This document shows, piece by piece, positions 23,195-33,516 of a DNA stretch of 64,000 bases. How positions within the stretch are numbered: the first letter of the stretch is position 1; each line of letters starts with the position of its first letter. A program made the translations under genes and the position numbers. Source of the DNA: Boesenbergia rotunda (taxonomy: Eukaryota; Streptophyta; Magnoliopsida; Zingiberales; Zingiberaceae). The notes beneath the pieces are model-generated. The model saw only the letters and a list, made by a program, of their open reading frames with translations, had not been told where the DNA came from and searched no databases. Where the stretch lies: assembly GCA_024364735.1 (NCBI GenBank), contig JAGFNQ010001171.1, forward strand, positions 181,439 to 245,438. The letters run 5' to 3'.

Positions 23195-23971
23195 GAAAAG
23201 AGCTTGAAGGTAACAGATCGAGGCTGCTGGATGAAGAGTCGGCTGAGTTATGAGGGGTCGAGTGCTGAGGGAAATGTACTCGGGAAATCCTAGAGTTCGA
23301 GTGCTGAGAGAAGTGTACTCGGGAAGGGAAACCTTAGGTTTAGGGGTGGATCAGTCGACTGATGCTTGATCAGTCGACTGATCAAGTCCACAGAAAGATC
23401 AGTTGACTGCCCCTGGAGTAGTCGACTGATGACCGCTGAAATTTGAACGTTAGGCTGTAACGTTTGAATCTAAGTGGGACCAGTCGACTAGCCTTGGACC
23501 AGTCGACTGGCCTTGGACCAGCCGACTGGCCTTGGACCAGCCGACTGACCTTGGACCAGTCGACTGGTAACGGTCATTTCAGCTTAGAGCACTATTTAAA
23601 GGGGCTCAGTTTTGGTTGAGAGTTCTTGACGAAATTGGCTTTGGTTAAAGGCCAATTAGTAGTCTAAGAGCTCAGAAAGGTGTTGTGGGTTGTGGCGAGG
23701 TTTCTCCACCCACAAGGTGCTACACGAGCTAGCCGGAGGTCTTCCGGAGAGTCATCCACCGACGAATCAAGATCGTCCATCTTACGGATAGCCGTGGAGT
23801 AGGAGCTTCATCTCCGAACCATGTAAATTGGTTTGTCTTCTTTTTTGTTAGATTTTATTATTTGTTATTCCGCTTACGCACTAACAATGTGTAGGAAGAA
23901 AACCACGATTAAAGTGGGCGATAGAAAAGTTGTTATTCACCTCCCCTCTAGCAAATGACAAGGTCCCAACA
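23195..23971 (+). repeat. LTR fragment of another Sirevirus-like family (E)
   Basis: It shows the same LTR plan with different sequences: two CGAGTGCTGAG..GTACTCG stem-loop units (about 23258-23320), a cluster of CAGTCGACTG palindromes (23355-23570), a TATA-like CTATTTAAAG (23592-23601) and an end TTCACCTCCCCTCTAGC..CCCAACA. The LTR start is missing on the left, where element D ends. Confidence 0.78.
23592..23601 (+). promoter_or_regulatory. TATA-like box of LTR fragment E
   Basis: CTATTTAAAG follows the last CAGTCGACTG palindrome by about 25 bp and precedes the presumed R region. Confidence 0.55.
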
Positions 23972-24337
23972 GTTAGGCCCCAAGACCACCTCGGGGGAGC
24001 GGAGCGCCAGGGACCTCTCGGGCAGAAGACCCCGAGATGACCTCAGGGCAGCGGAGCCCAAAAAGCATTCGACCTCAAGTAACGGTCCCCTTTTCTCGGA
24101 TCTGCAGATAATCATCCCCACTATCGCGGGACCATCATGACTCCTAAATATTGCAATGAGTCGAAATTGATAACGGCGTGGACCGTTTCAAAGACTATCT
24201 GGTCACCGATGAAGGGGGGACGTGACATAGATCATGAGGACACACGAAGGCAGTCGCCGTAGGTATAAAATGTACTCTAACCCCTCTAGTAAGAGGGTTA
24301 TACCTTCTCTACTACTCACATACTGTCTTGCCTTCTT
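23972..24337 (+). repeat. Probable Ty3/gypsy-type LTR fragment
   Basis: GC-rich sequence (GGGGGAGCGGAGCGCC, CCCCGAGATGACC) leads to a TATA box (TATAAAA, 24264-24270) and a short leader that runs into the assembly gap. The style resembles a gypsy LTR promoter, but no PBS, PPT or coding part is visible. The 61-residue ORF predicted here is not believed. Confidence 0.45.
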
Positions 24338-24362
24338 NNNNNNNNNNNNNNNNNNNNNNNNN
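24338..24362. other. Assembly gap (25 N)
   Basis: Twenty-five undetermined bases lie between the LTR fragment and the intron of the WDR44-like gene. The true gap size is unknown. Confidence 0.99.
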
Positions 24363-24706
24363 GGAGAATCAAGCATCTCTTCCATTTAATGACTATGAAA
24401 TATATATTCCTCGCTTTCCATCTATTTTTTATTCCCTTAAGAACAACTGTTATTTAATGACCCGGCTACATTAACCATACTGTATGTTGAACTGTTGATT
24501 GTGTACTAATGTCGATTGTTTGAATCTTTATGAAATACCAATGTCAAAAATTGCTTGTTCCTATCTTTTCATGCATGCTTTCTTCTCTTGCAACAATATA
24601 GGAAAAACGTTAGATCTTTAGCATTCAGTCATCAATAAATATTTGTCAGTCCCTTTATGATAACAACAACGTATTTATTCTCTGTTGCGTGCAATTGTCA
24701 TTTCAG

Positions 24707-25416
24707 GTTTTAAGAATACTAGTAGCCAAATATCTGCATCATATACCTCAGATGGGAAGTATGTAGTATGCGCAAGTGAGGATTCTCATGTTTATATATG
24801 GAAGAGAGAGACAGGGCAAGTTGTAAGTTCTGGGGGTAGAAAAAAACCTTGGACTACCACTCGGTCGCACGAGTACTTCTACTGCAAGGATGTATCTGTC
24901 GCAATTCCATGGCCAAATGCTGGAAGCAACTGTTTCCCCCTGTCTTTCCCCCCATTTTCACAGAGATTCAATGAGCAGGAATCCCTCAGATATACCGACT
25001 CCCAGCGATCTACGAGCTCACTCGATGAAATCTTCCACAATGACAGGAGTCATTGTCCACCTCTTCCACCTCGTCCACCTCTCCCAAAGAAAAGTTTCAT
25101 TGAGCAGGCACAATCGGAGGAGTTCAGGAAGTTGTCTTGTTCAGGTGGAGACATTGGGAGTGACTCGTTTGCTTCAGGTTCTGCTTCTATGAGAAGTTGC
25201 GGTCCAGTGCCCTCGACGATGTCAGAGCCTAGAAATTTGTCTTCTTTCTCCTCATGGGGATGGTACAACGGTGGTGGCGGTACCAGGACAAGCAGCAGCG
25301 ATCCTTCAAATGCATGGGGCCTAATCGTCGTCACAGCTGGCCTGAGTGGAAACATCAGGATCTACCAGAACTTTGGCATGCCAGTTCGCCTCAGCAGACA
25401 AACCAATCTATTTTGA
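24707..25416 (+). CDS. WDR44-like WD40 protein, last exon (partial gene)
   Basis: This is the final exon of a plant WD40-repeat protein related to WDR44, a cytosolic beta-propeller family of largely unknown role in plants. It follows a good acceptor (TTGTCATTTCAG, AG at 24705-24706) and enters mid-codon. It encodes a WD repeat (SQISASYTSDGKYVVCASED, then HVYIWKR), a Ser-rich low-complexity linker, a proline run (PPLPPRPPLPKK), and a closing repeat-like end (AWGLIVVTAGLSGNIRIYQN, then FGMPVRL) before TGA at 25414-25416. DNA between the gap and the exon looks like intron. Upstream exons are not in the window: the left side is an assembly gap and then retrotransposons. Either the gene has a very large TE-filled intron or it is a truncated remnant. 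The family call rests on remembered family features, not on a search. Confidence 0.8.
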
Positions 25417-25971
25417 AGAAAGATTCTGAAGTTTTCTTCCTTTTTTTGTTTTCAATGTTCTTTGTTCACTTTTTTCCTTTGTGAACCTTGAGAGGGGCAT
25501 TATGTTGATTCTTGAATTTGGTAGTAGCAATGAACTTTGTGTCATTGGTGCGGTACCCAACTTCATTGTGTCAACATGGAAACACATCGATTTGTATTTG
25601 TACATTAGGATTTGTTAGGGTCGACCCACTGTTTTTATCGTGGACAAACTTTATTGTACAAATTGTTAATGTTTTTTCCCCCGGAGTATTGCTGCAAGTT
25701 CTCGTTTCTCCCTAAACCTGATTCAATCACTCCTATCAAGCCGGTGGATCAATATGAGAACAAGGACACTTGAGAATTGAAGCCACAATCAATCAGGATC
25801 CTTTACAACGTCTGATATTCGTTTCGAAACATCATGACCGGCACTAAGATACAGATATGCAAATCAAAGCAATGTTTGGGAAAAGTCAACCAAACATTGG
25901 TGTCAATGAAACCCAGAATAAGTCAACATGCAAGGAAATGTACGCAACATGATTAACTCCGGGATAAAATG
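25417..25971. other. Convergent intergenic region
   Basis: This holds the presumed 3' UTRs of the WDR44-like gene (left) and the DUF1005 gene (right), which face each other. A T-rich stretch near 25437-25460 follows the stop codon. I see no separate gene. Confidence 0.6.
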
Positions 25972-27327
25972 CTAGGAATACAAGGCATGGCAAAGGCCCT
26001 TCTTCGCCTTCCTCCCGAATGGCCTGCACGCCCTGATGCTAAGATCGACAGCAGCTGCGAGAGCGATGAAGATAGCTGCATCCTCCACACAGGCAACGTG
26101 TCGTGCTGCCAGATGAACCAGCGGCTTGCTACACTTCTCTTCCCCCTGCACCTTGCAGTTCATCACGAAACCACCGGCGATAGCATCTAAAGATGCCGGA
26201 CAAAGCCCCTGTGCGCTGACCCCCTCCAGCCTTTCGGCAGGAGTACTACTGACAGGCACACGCCGGTCCATGTCGATGAAGAACTCTCCTCCCTTATCAC
26301 TGCTTATCGCTACATCAGAAACAAGGACGCCAGTCTCCTGGCCTTCTGAAAGAATGTGGAGCCGAAGGCAAATTGTGTCTCTTGGACCGGCCTCTCTCCA
26401 TGCCTCGAGGCGCCCCCACAGGTTCCAGCTCTCAGAGGAGCTGGCTGAAGTGGGGTGGAGTATGAGCCAAGCACCTGGGTTGGAACGATCCACTCGGTCA
26501 CAGCCCGTTGACGGCACAAATGGAGTCGCCATGAAAGCAGTAGCCACAGCTGAGCCGGAGAGGTCATGGATCATTACCTTCCAGCCTTTTCTCTCCCTCT
26601 TTTCGGCGCCGCCATGGTCCTCATCGCTTGTGTTTGTCATGTCCAGTGGAGTAGATCTAGTGTAACAAGCCGACTAGTTTGTTGTTGATGTTATTGTAAA
26701 CCAAAAGGTACTCAAAAAGAGGAAAAAAAGTGAAGCTTACCTTCGATCTTTGACAAACTTGCAGCTAAAGATAGGCTGCTTGACGGTACCCTGTTGCTGA
26801 ACAATCTGCGGGCTCAAGGTAGTCTCGTCTTCGAATTTTAAAACATATCTGGGATCAGGATCCATCCTCACCTTCAAATGAAGCTCTGGTTCATGTCTCA
26901 ATCTCTCACCTTTGTTCTTCCCAACACCGATCCAACCATTATGAAGCAGGGTCGGTTGCTCCAAACCCCGTTCAAGTCCTATTTCTAGTCTGAGACGCCC
27001 AATTATCTGCCTTCTACTTGTGAGGCCACAGTGTGAGCCCTGCTTACCCATGTACACAACAACCTGAAGGCACGCTCTTGGGGTCAGTGTTTTGATATCA
27101 GATTCCTCGAGATAGAATACAATAAGATTGTTGTTAGCATCAGGACTGCCATGAGGGGATGAGACAAAGGGTACTCTTGTTCTTTGAATGGGATGATCCC
27201 CGAGGCGAATATCACACAAACAGTTAGAATATGCATGAACCGCCCCTGGCCTATCCTTCAACGCCTCGACTGGTAATCTTAGTCCCAGGGACCCGATCGA
27301 CAATCTGAAGAAAATTTGTGGATCCAT
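25972..27327 (-). CDS. DUF1005 family protein, two exons
   Basis: Exon 1 is 27327-26741 and exon 2 is 26656-25972 (stop TAG 25972-25974), giving 423 residues. The intron has donor CGAAG|GTAAGC and acceptor CACTAG|ATC and joins in frame. The start at 27327 (MDPQIFFRLSIGSLGLRLPV) is chosen because DUF1005 proteins begin MDP..RL.vG.L.L..P; the upstream in-frame ATGs are not family-like. Other family blocks are FSCKF.KDRR across the junction, RKGWKVMIHDLSGS, ATPFVPSTGCDRVDRSNPGA, and near the end SLDAIAGGFVMNCKVQGE and VEDAAIFIALAAAVDLS. DUF1005 is a land-plant family of unknown biochemical function; no signal peptide or catalytic motif is evident. The hydrophobic AIFIALAAAVDLS stretch is conserved family sequence rather than a clear membrane segment. 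The frame is intact and length is normal for the family, so it is probably functional. Confidence 0.93.
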
Positions 27328-28384
27328 GGCTGACAAAATTATTGCTTGATGAGCTGCATAACAATGCCAAAGTTTAGATTGAAAAAGCTGCACAAACCTA
27401 TTCGAAGCAAGAGCTTTTTGCAATGCAGTTGGAACATACCTTTCTGTCTTTCTTTAGAAATGGACCACTTTGCATTTCGCTTCCTCCAACGCCGCTCAGG
27501 AACTTGTTTCTTACTCTTTCACCTCCTTCACCAGATCAGCCTCCATTTTGGAGAACAACAGCTCCGTAATCGAAGATGAAAAACAAGCATTTGGAGAGTT
27601 AAGGTTGCATTTGAAACGGGGGGAAATGTCGTCTCCTATCACCAGCCGCGAACCGAGCACTTCCAAGTCGCAACCTGAGGCCCTCGTGCCTCCAAAAGAA
27701 GAGACAAGCAAGTACACACTCCACTGAGACAGAAACACGAACAAAAAAGGCGCACCTTTTAAAAACGATCAAGAACGGTGTAGAACAGTTCTTTACAAAA
27801 AAAAAGTGGCACTTTTCTCACCCTCAAAAAACACGCTATTCTGTCCGCTCTTCCGATGGGCGAATCGCCGGAACCGCCGCAGTCCAGCCAGCCGGGAACC
27901 AAAAAGGAGGAGGAGGAGACAGGGAGGGGCCAAAGAGACTGCGAGAACAGGAAGGTAGGAATTAGGAGGGGGAATTGTGATAGCGACAACATTAATGGAA
28001 GATATAGAATAAATAACGCATGGCGAGGCGAAAGGGAGAAGATCTTTGGTACTTGGATACAGCTGTTCCCGAGTTCATCCAATGGCCATCAAACACAGAG
28101 CGAGAGCGCCGCATTTGGGCCGGGCGGGGATAGAGAGAGACCGGGAGTCGTTCTCGTCTCGGGTAAGAACACGACAAAAAAAATCGATATTTTATAAAAA
28201 AAACATATTTGAGAATTTATATTTATCAAAGCATCGTATACTGTATTCTTTATCAAATAACGCAACGCATATAAAATCAGTTTGTTTTATATCTCTCTCC
28301 AGTCTCCGCCAATAATTTTTTTTTAATATATACTTATCTCGAATTATCGATAGTCAAATTCACTGTTCATAATCATACATTTTT
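27328..28384. other. 5' flank of the DUF1005 gene
   Basis: Presumed 5' UTR and proximal promoter of the reverse-strand gene. A GC-rich part (27600-28170) becomes AT-rich toward the foldback element. Overlapping ORFs on both strands (27856-28197 + and 27759-28082 -) have no recognised features. The plus-strand one begins MGESPEPPQSSQPGTKKEEE and meets a good donor (GGAAG|GTAGGA near 27955), so a divergent first exon cannot be excluded. Confidence 0.5.
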
Positions 28385-29915
28385 CATATTATTATAAAAT
28401 TATTAAATATATATAATAATAATTACGATGTCATAGTAGATATAGATATTTTTATTTTTTCTCATCCTATATATATCTTCCTCTCTTGTAAAACACTCCT
28501 CCCGAATATTTACTGCGATTTAGAAAAAATTAAGAAATAATTAAAAAATTATCCTATAAATAAATAATAAATGATTATATATTAGGTCACGTTGGATTTG
28601 AAATTCAAGAATATCAAACCCTCTAATATTCAAAGTTAAAATTATTTTTTTCAAAATAATTATAAATAATTAAAATAAGAATATCATAGAAAATGTAAAA
28701 TATCAAAAAATATAAATAAAATAAAATAAGGAAAGATATATAAAATATAAAAAAAGAAATAATTTAGTAGAAAGATAATAAAATATAAAAAAATAAATAG
28801 AGTTCGTAGAATTGTATATATTAGAAATATATAAAATTAAAATTAAAATAAAATTTATATATGTAAATTAAGATAGATCAAATATCATCGAAAAAATTTA
28901 AAAATTATTAAGAATCGATTAGATTTCATTTTAAGATGCCTGAAATAAATTCATTTCAAGTCCCCTTTAGGCCTGAATACTTTTATTTCAGACCCAGAGA
29001 GAGCCTGAAATGAAATTTTCAGGCCCGTGTGAAAATATAAAATATATAGAGAAAATAAAATAAATATAAAAGAGAAAATAAAAAGAAGTAAATATACCAA
29101 GAGAGAAAGATAAAGTAAATATATAAAAAGATAAAAAATATAAATATAGAAATATAAAATATAGAAATACATATAAATAAAAAATAAGGAAAGTATAAAA
29201 TATAAATAAATAAATAGAGTTTATAGATTAAAAAATAAAAAATAAATATAATAGAAATTAAAATAAAATATAAATATGAAAAAAATTAAGATAGATAATA
29301 AGATATAAGTTAAAAAAAAATAAAGATGAGAGATAAGAAAGTAAAGTCTAAATATGCTACAACTATTATATGATACATTGTTCCGTGTCAAGTGACATGA
29401 CACGAGAAGATCATTGCTAGTGGTTAAGAATAAGTTTTGACACCATAATTATCTTCTCCTAGTTCAACCCTACCTAGTAATATTAAGTATTGAGAAATCC
29501 AAATATTCTTATTTTATATTTTATATATCATTTCTTATTTTATTTTATTTATATTTTTCAATATTTTACATTTTCTATTATATTCTTATTTCAATTATTT
29601 ATAATTATTTTTTAAAAAATAACTTTGACTTTCAATATCAGAGGGTTTTATATTCTCAAATTTCAAACCCAACGTGGCTTAATATTAATTTTATTTTAAA
29701 AATATATTTTTAAAATATATAATATCATTTATTATTTATTTATAGGATACTGTTTTAATTATTTCTTAATTTTTTTCACAATCACAGTAAAATATAATAA
29801 ATGATTTGGGATGAGTGTTGTACAAGGTATGAAGAGATATATAAGGTGAGAAAAAATAAGAATATCTGCATCCGAATCATAATTTATTATTTTAAAATTA
29901 AATTATGAAAAGGTA
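28385..29915. mobile_element. AT-rich foldback element with long inverted arms
   Basis: The left arm (about 28385-28760) and right arm (about 29510-29915) are reverse complements over roughly 370-400 bp with scattered mismatches. Shared blocks include CCTATAAATAAATAATAAAT, ACGTTGG-TTTGAAATT, AAACCCTCT-ATATT and AGAAAATGTAAAATAT. The centre is AT-rich, contains an internal direct duplication (28690-28870 resembles 29160-29310) and a GC-richer motif with GCCTGAAAT repeats in both orientations (28940-29030). There is no transposase ORF. Long arms suggest a non-autonomous MULE-type or foldback element; target-site duplications could not be fixed by eye. Confidence 0.7.
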
Positions 29916-30560
29916 GTTTGAAAGTCTCGAAAAGTGAATAAAAAAGAAATTATTAGTGGGTAAGATATAAGAGAAATAAGTTGATGTTATATACGTTTTT
30001 TGGGTAAATAATAAATCATAGGACGTTTTTTTTTATATACATTTTTGGTAAAATACCAAGAAAATTTGTAAACTTCACCCGTCCTATTTGACGGTTTGTG
30101 GTTGTCGGGTAGATGATCGAATCAAATTTTATAAAAAAAACGCTTCGCTCTTGTGGTTCTTCACTTCTTTGTCCGTTGCTGGCTGCTAGTTTTCAACGAC
30201 GAAATCTGAAATTTTAAATTAAATTGGCATCATGAATAAACCCGCTACAAGGCGTCCCGGCTCGCGCGGAATAACGCATGCCATCGAGGTGCACTTTTGG
30301 GGAGCTTAAAATAGGACACGTTAATCGCGTTGAATCATAATTGAAGGGAGAACGCCGTGACGCAGCAGTGTAAGAGCCACGTGTTCCGCCCAGTCGCGCG
30401 GGGCTCGAGGAGGACAGCCACGTGATTGGGCCGCAGTACGTACATGCCCAACGTGGACCGATCCGGTCACCGTAACGAACGTTGATTAGGGAAGATAATT
30501 AAGAGACTAATGATTTTGTTGGGCAAAACATTAGGTATTATTTTTATATTCATATATGAT
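29916..30560. other. Intergenic region with two G-box motifs
   Basis: I see no gene. CACGTG cores occur at 30378-30383 and 30419-30424, both preceded by AGC (AGCCACGTG), in a short GC-rich island. If the foldback element is a later insertion, this island could be the displaced distal promoter of the DUF1005 gene. Confidence 0.5.
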
Positions 30561-30747
30561 ATTTGTTCCGGAAGGAATCGACGTCGACCACTTATCAAGG
30601 TTCAACCCACGCGGATGCTGACGCTGGAGGAGAAATTTCACATCCTGCGAGATTAACACGAGCCTTAGGGGAACACACCGGAGGTTGTCCGATGGAACCC
30701 ACTCCGACGCTCAAGTCAGTACTTCGATGGAGAAGATGAAAAGAAGG
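30561..30747. repeat. Possible gypsy LTR remnant
   Basis: GC-richer sequence with wording usual in monocot gypsy LTRs (CCCACTCCGACGCTCAAGTC) directly precedes the R2 LTR. No ends, PBS or coding sequence are seen. Confidence 0.35.
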
Positions 30748-33001
30748 AGAGAGGGGGGGTGAATATAGCCAATCACTTGAACTTTAGCACTTATCAAAAT
30801 TCTGCACTTAAACCGTTTAGTAGCACAGCGGAAAGAATAGAAACGGAGTATGCAGAAAAACTAGTACCCTAAGCTAAGCACAAATGCAAGACGCTAACAA
30901 GAGGGTTTACGAGGTTCGGGGATAACTTGCCCCTACTCCTTGGCGTGCCCTTAAGGTGGGTGATCCCTTGATCGTCGGCAGATCAAGCCCCGGAAGATCC
31001 GGATAGAAAGCAACCTCCTTCTCGGTGGAGTAACCTCTCCACAGCGTTTCAATCAAGGATATAGTTTTAAGCACAATGAAACACAAGAAAGATCTTACTT
31101 AGCACTTAGCACAGACAAGAACACAGCAGGCTTCCTCCGAGCTCCACCCAGAGACGATCTCACGCAAGAACCCTTTCTCCGTGTCTTCTCGCTGTTGGAC
31201 TCAAAGCCTCTTGTTCCTTCCTCCAAGTGCTCAAGCAAGGGCTGGTTGCTTCAAAGATCACAGTAGCTTTCTCAAGAGTGGATGATCAGCCAAGAGCACA
31301 AGCACGTAGCAAGAAGTCGCAGCACAAAGCCAAGGCAACCAAAACTCTCCTCTTGCTCTGCTCCACACGGCTCCTTTTGTTTCCCTTTCGAGCGTTAGGT
31401 GACAACATCCCACTGCAGCCTCCAGCTACTCCCCTACAACCACCAGCCACCACTGAGCTCTTCTAGACTGCCTGAGCTTCCCTCAGACCAGCCCCAGTCA
31501 GGAGCTCTAGCCAGCGCCAGTGTCCGTTGCAAACTTGAGATGGAAAACAGACAAACCTGCTCTAAGGAAAGGCCTCCATTGACTCTCCTTGAGTGTTTGA
31601 ATCTTTCCCTGTCACCTGCAGCTTAATCAGAGTGTTAGCACAGCATATCAAACAGAAAATCGTGTATCAGATGTTAAGCGCAGAGAATTGGATACATTCA
31701 GATTCGATCAGAGCGTCTGGCAGTGCATTTTGAATTAAAGTGATCGGTCTCCGGACCGATCCAGGGCTCGTGGGTCGATCACCAGACCGATCCACCGCTT
31801 TGCTGGGACTCCCAGCTCTCGCGGTGACACAAGCCTGATCGGTCACCAGACCGATCAGAGTGAATCCTGATCGGTCACTAGACCAATCAGGTAGCTTCCT
31901 GTCCGATCAAGCTGAAGCCTGATCGGTCCACGTCTGAGTGAACAGTAACTGCGAAAATCATGTCCTAAGTCGTGGATCGGTCACCAGACCGTTCAAGAGC
32001 TGATCAGTAGGAGAACTCAACTCACTGTTCGCTCCCTGATCGGTCACCAGACCGATCAGAAGCAAGACAGTGAGGAAGCTGCCTACTCCCTGATCGGTCA
32101 CCGGACCGATCAGTAGCCAAGCAACAAGACAACGGCCTGTTGCCTGATCGGTCACCTGATCGATCAGGAGCCACATAGTAGGTTCCCAACCTCACTGTGC
32201 GCTCCCTGATCGGTCACCAGACCGATCAGTCATCGCTGGATCGGTCACTAGACCAATCCACGAAGGAGCAGCGTGCCAACATCCCTGATCGGTCACCAGA
32301 CCGATCCAGGGACTCAAACCCAGCCCTCCAAGCTAGGGTTTCATCCAACCTAGCCCTCCAAGCTAGGACTTTTCCACCTAACTCTCCAAGTTGGGAATTT
32401 TCACCTAACCCTCCAAGTTAGGACTTTTCACCTAGCCCTCCAAGCTAGGACTTTTCACCCAACTCTTCCGAATTAGGACTTTTCCAAACCTAGCCCTCCA
32501 AGCTAAGACCTGACCCTCCAAGCTAGGACTTTTTCACCTAACTCTCCAAGTTGGGACTTTTCACCTAACTCTCCAAGTTAAGACTTTTCACCTAGCCCTC
32601 CAAGCTAGGACTTTTCACCCAACTCTTCCGAATTAGGGCTTTTCCAAACCTAGCCTTCCAAGCTAGGGCCTGACCCTTCAAGCCAGGACTTTTTCACCTA
32701 ACTCTCCTAGTTGGGACTTTTCACCTAACCCTCCAAGTTAGGACTTTTCACCTAGCCCTCCAAGCTAGGACTTTTCACCCAACTCTTTCAAATTAGGACT
32801 TTTTAACACCTAGCCCTCCAAGCTAGGATTTTCCACACCTAACCCTCCAGGTTAGGATTTTCCAACACCTAGCCCTCCAAGCTAGGATTTTCCATACCAT
32901 GGCTAATCCCCGATCAGGACTTAATCATAATCATAATCATCAACCTAAACTAAAATTAGTGTCAACACCAAAATAACAATCAGGGTCAGACTGCATCAAC
33001 A
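30748..33001 (-). repeat. R2 3' LTR (about 2254 bp, outer end lost)
   Basis: The reverse strand starts TGTTGATGCAGTCTGACC at 33001. Stem-loop array 32320-32895, CCGATCAG palindrome array 31740-32310. The outer end lacks the final ~17-20 bases: AGAGAGGGGGGGTGAATATAG is reached but the GAGTTCCAACA terminus is replaced by AAGATGAAAAGAAGG. Confidence 0.9.
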
Positions 33002-33015
33002 ATCTCCCCCTTTTT
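33002..33015 (-). other. Polypurine tract of R2
   Basis: The reverse complement reads AAAAAGGGGGAGAT directly before the 3' LTR. Further GGGGGAG-type copies on the same strand lie at about 33137 and 33193. Confidence 0.9.
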
Positions 33016-33516
33016 GTTGTTTGACAACCCGATTTATGTTTAGGGATTCTCAATCAATTTTCTCAAATTCAGAACCATAGGGGAATCAGGATCCTCCCCC
33101 TACAACATAATCATCCTAAACTTAACCAACCACACTCTCCCCCTTTGTCGAACACCGAAAAGGGTCTAGAGAGACTGTTAAGTTTAACCATACTCCCCCT
33201 CAACTCTAGGGGTATCCCAAAGATATGAATGATTTGTGATAAACATATGAATAAATATGACACAAGTAGATCATGGTAAAACAAGCATATGTATCATATG
33301 GATAGGGCATCATAAGCATCAATATAGCAATATAGAATGAGGCAGATAAACAGATAGTAATCATGTGAACACATATAAGCCAACATCCTAAACATGATAA
33401 GGCAAATTTAAAATACATGCAAAATATCAGATGCATCATGTCGCATCAAGGTCAAGACACCTCAAAAAAAAATTGAGCACAATCAAATGGGGCACTCATC
33501 ATAACAGTCAATGTCA

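Noticed and set aside
26126..26665. Plus-strand ORF of 179 codons
   Set aside because: It is a shadow of exon 2 of the DUF1005 gene on the other strand.
28951..29403. Reverse ORFs rich in Phe/Tyr/Ile/Leu (28951-29172, 29221-29403) that look like membrane proteins
   Set aside because: They are products of the AT-rich composition of the foldback element, with no family resemblance.
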